The notes below the pieces were generated by a model. It ran no database searches and had not been told where the DNA came from. It saw nothing but the letters and a program-made list of their open reading frames with translations. 64,000 bases of DNA from Zhengella mangrovi (GTDB lineage: Bacteria; Pseudomonadota; Alphaproteobacteria; Rhizobiales; Rhizobiaceae), in contig NZ_PDVP01000001.1 in NCBI RefSeq assembly GCF_002727065.1, forward strand, positions 62,001 through 126,000, given 5' to 3'. Every line of letters starts with the position of its first letter. The first letter of the stretch is position 1. Both the position numbers and the translations under genes were made by a program. Below are positions 63,874-64,000 of this stretch, in pieces.

Positions 63874-64000
63874 TTATTCGCCGAGTGCGTCTTCGAGGAA
63901 GGCGCCAAGCTGTTCCATATGCTTCGACATCAGGCCGGTGGCCGGCGACGCCGAGGCCGGGCGGCCGGTGTAGCGCACCCGCTGGTGCTTGGCGTCGATA
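63874..64000 (-). CDS. sucA: 2-oxoglutarate dehydrogenase E1, C-terminal fragment
   Basis: Only the last 42 codons are in the window, ending in TAA at 63876-63874; the gene continues off the right edge. The end reads [20 protein letters not shown] then [19 protein letters not shown], the standard SucA C-terminus. It lies 29 nt upstream of sucB, in order sucA-sucB. Confidence 0.9.
   Translation of the reverse strand, partial: IDAKHQRVRYTGRPASASPATGLMSKHMEQLGAFLEDALGE

Overview
The window is high-GC DNA, densely coded on both strands, with alphaproteobacterial gene orders throughout: hemC-hemD-mitofilin-like-hemY, sdhCDAB, sucA-sucB-...-lpdA, xthA-lolA-ftsK followed by ammonium transporters and glnK, and tsaD-gpsA. 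The ftsK/amt/glnK/tesB neighbourhood, an L19 with an Ala/Glu tail and CtrA-type boxes point to the Hyphomicrobiales (Rhizobiales). The species cannot be told from the sequence alone. No phage, IS element, CRISPR array or plasmid module was seen; this is ordinary chromosome with a few accessory inserts.

Layout. 1-2.9 kb: end of pdxY, a GNAT enzyme, ppa, an exported protein, a YggT/DUF167 pair and tRNA-Ala(CGC). 3.0-8.9 kb: a copper operon with a P1B ATPase (copA), a small exported Cys/His protein, a cytochrome c' with a Met-rich repeat, a diheme cytochrome c and a Tat-exported multicopper oxidase. Two MerR-type (CueR/HmrR-like) operators with 19-bp spacers sit so close to the first two start codons that the transcripts look leaderless. 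8.9-9.1 kb: four 55-bp tandem palindromic repeats. 9.1-13.9 kb: nuclease, P450 plus ferredoxin, MFS exporter, amidotransferase, TerB. 14-24.7 kb: haem synthesis with a Mic60/mitofilin-like protein, tsaD-gpsA, a methyltransferase, an L,D-transpeptidase and a CenR-type regulator. 24.7-35.3 kb: xthA, lolA, ftsK (with a CtrA box), three different Amt transporters and glnK, with three sigma-54-like promoters, then tesB.

35.4-42.6 kb: redox and repair enzymes (glutathione peroxidase, UbiH-type monooxygenase, leucine dehydrogenase type, msrA, OsmC, AhpD-like), YceH and an RlaP-like nucleotidyltransferase. 42.7-46.2 kb: sdhCDAB. 46.4-50.9 kb: small envelope proteins, a 7-TM protein with a decayed GGDEF domain and an unknown 507-aa periplasmic protein. 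51-57 kb: leuC, DUF418 protein, rplS, TSUP permease, trmD-rimM: the usual rimM-trmD-rplS order broken by an opposite-strand permease. 57-64 kb: xerC, a TraB/GumN protein, then the 2-oxoglutarate dehydrogenase cluster (lpdA, sucB, end of sucA) with three extra genes between sucB and lpdA.

The best candidates for new biology are the copper operon (leaderless MerR-type promoters and Met-rich cytochrome c'), the three-Amt array under sigma-54, the tandem palindromic repeat, and two uncharacterised envelope proteins at 47.8-50.9 kb. All family calls come from reading motifs by eye; no database search was run.
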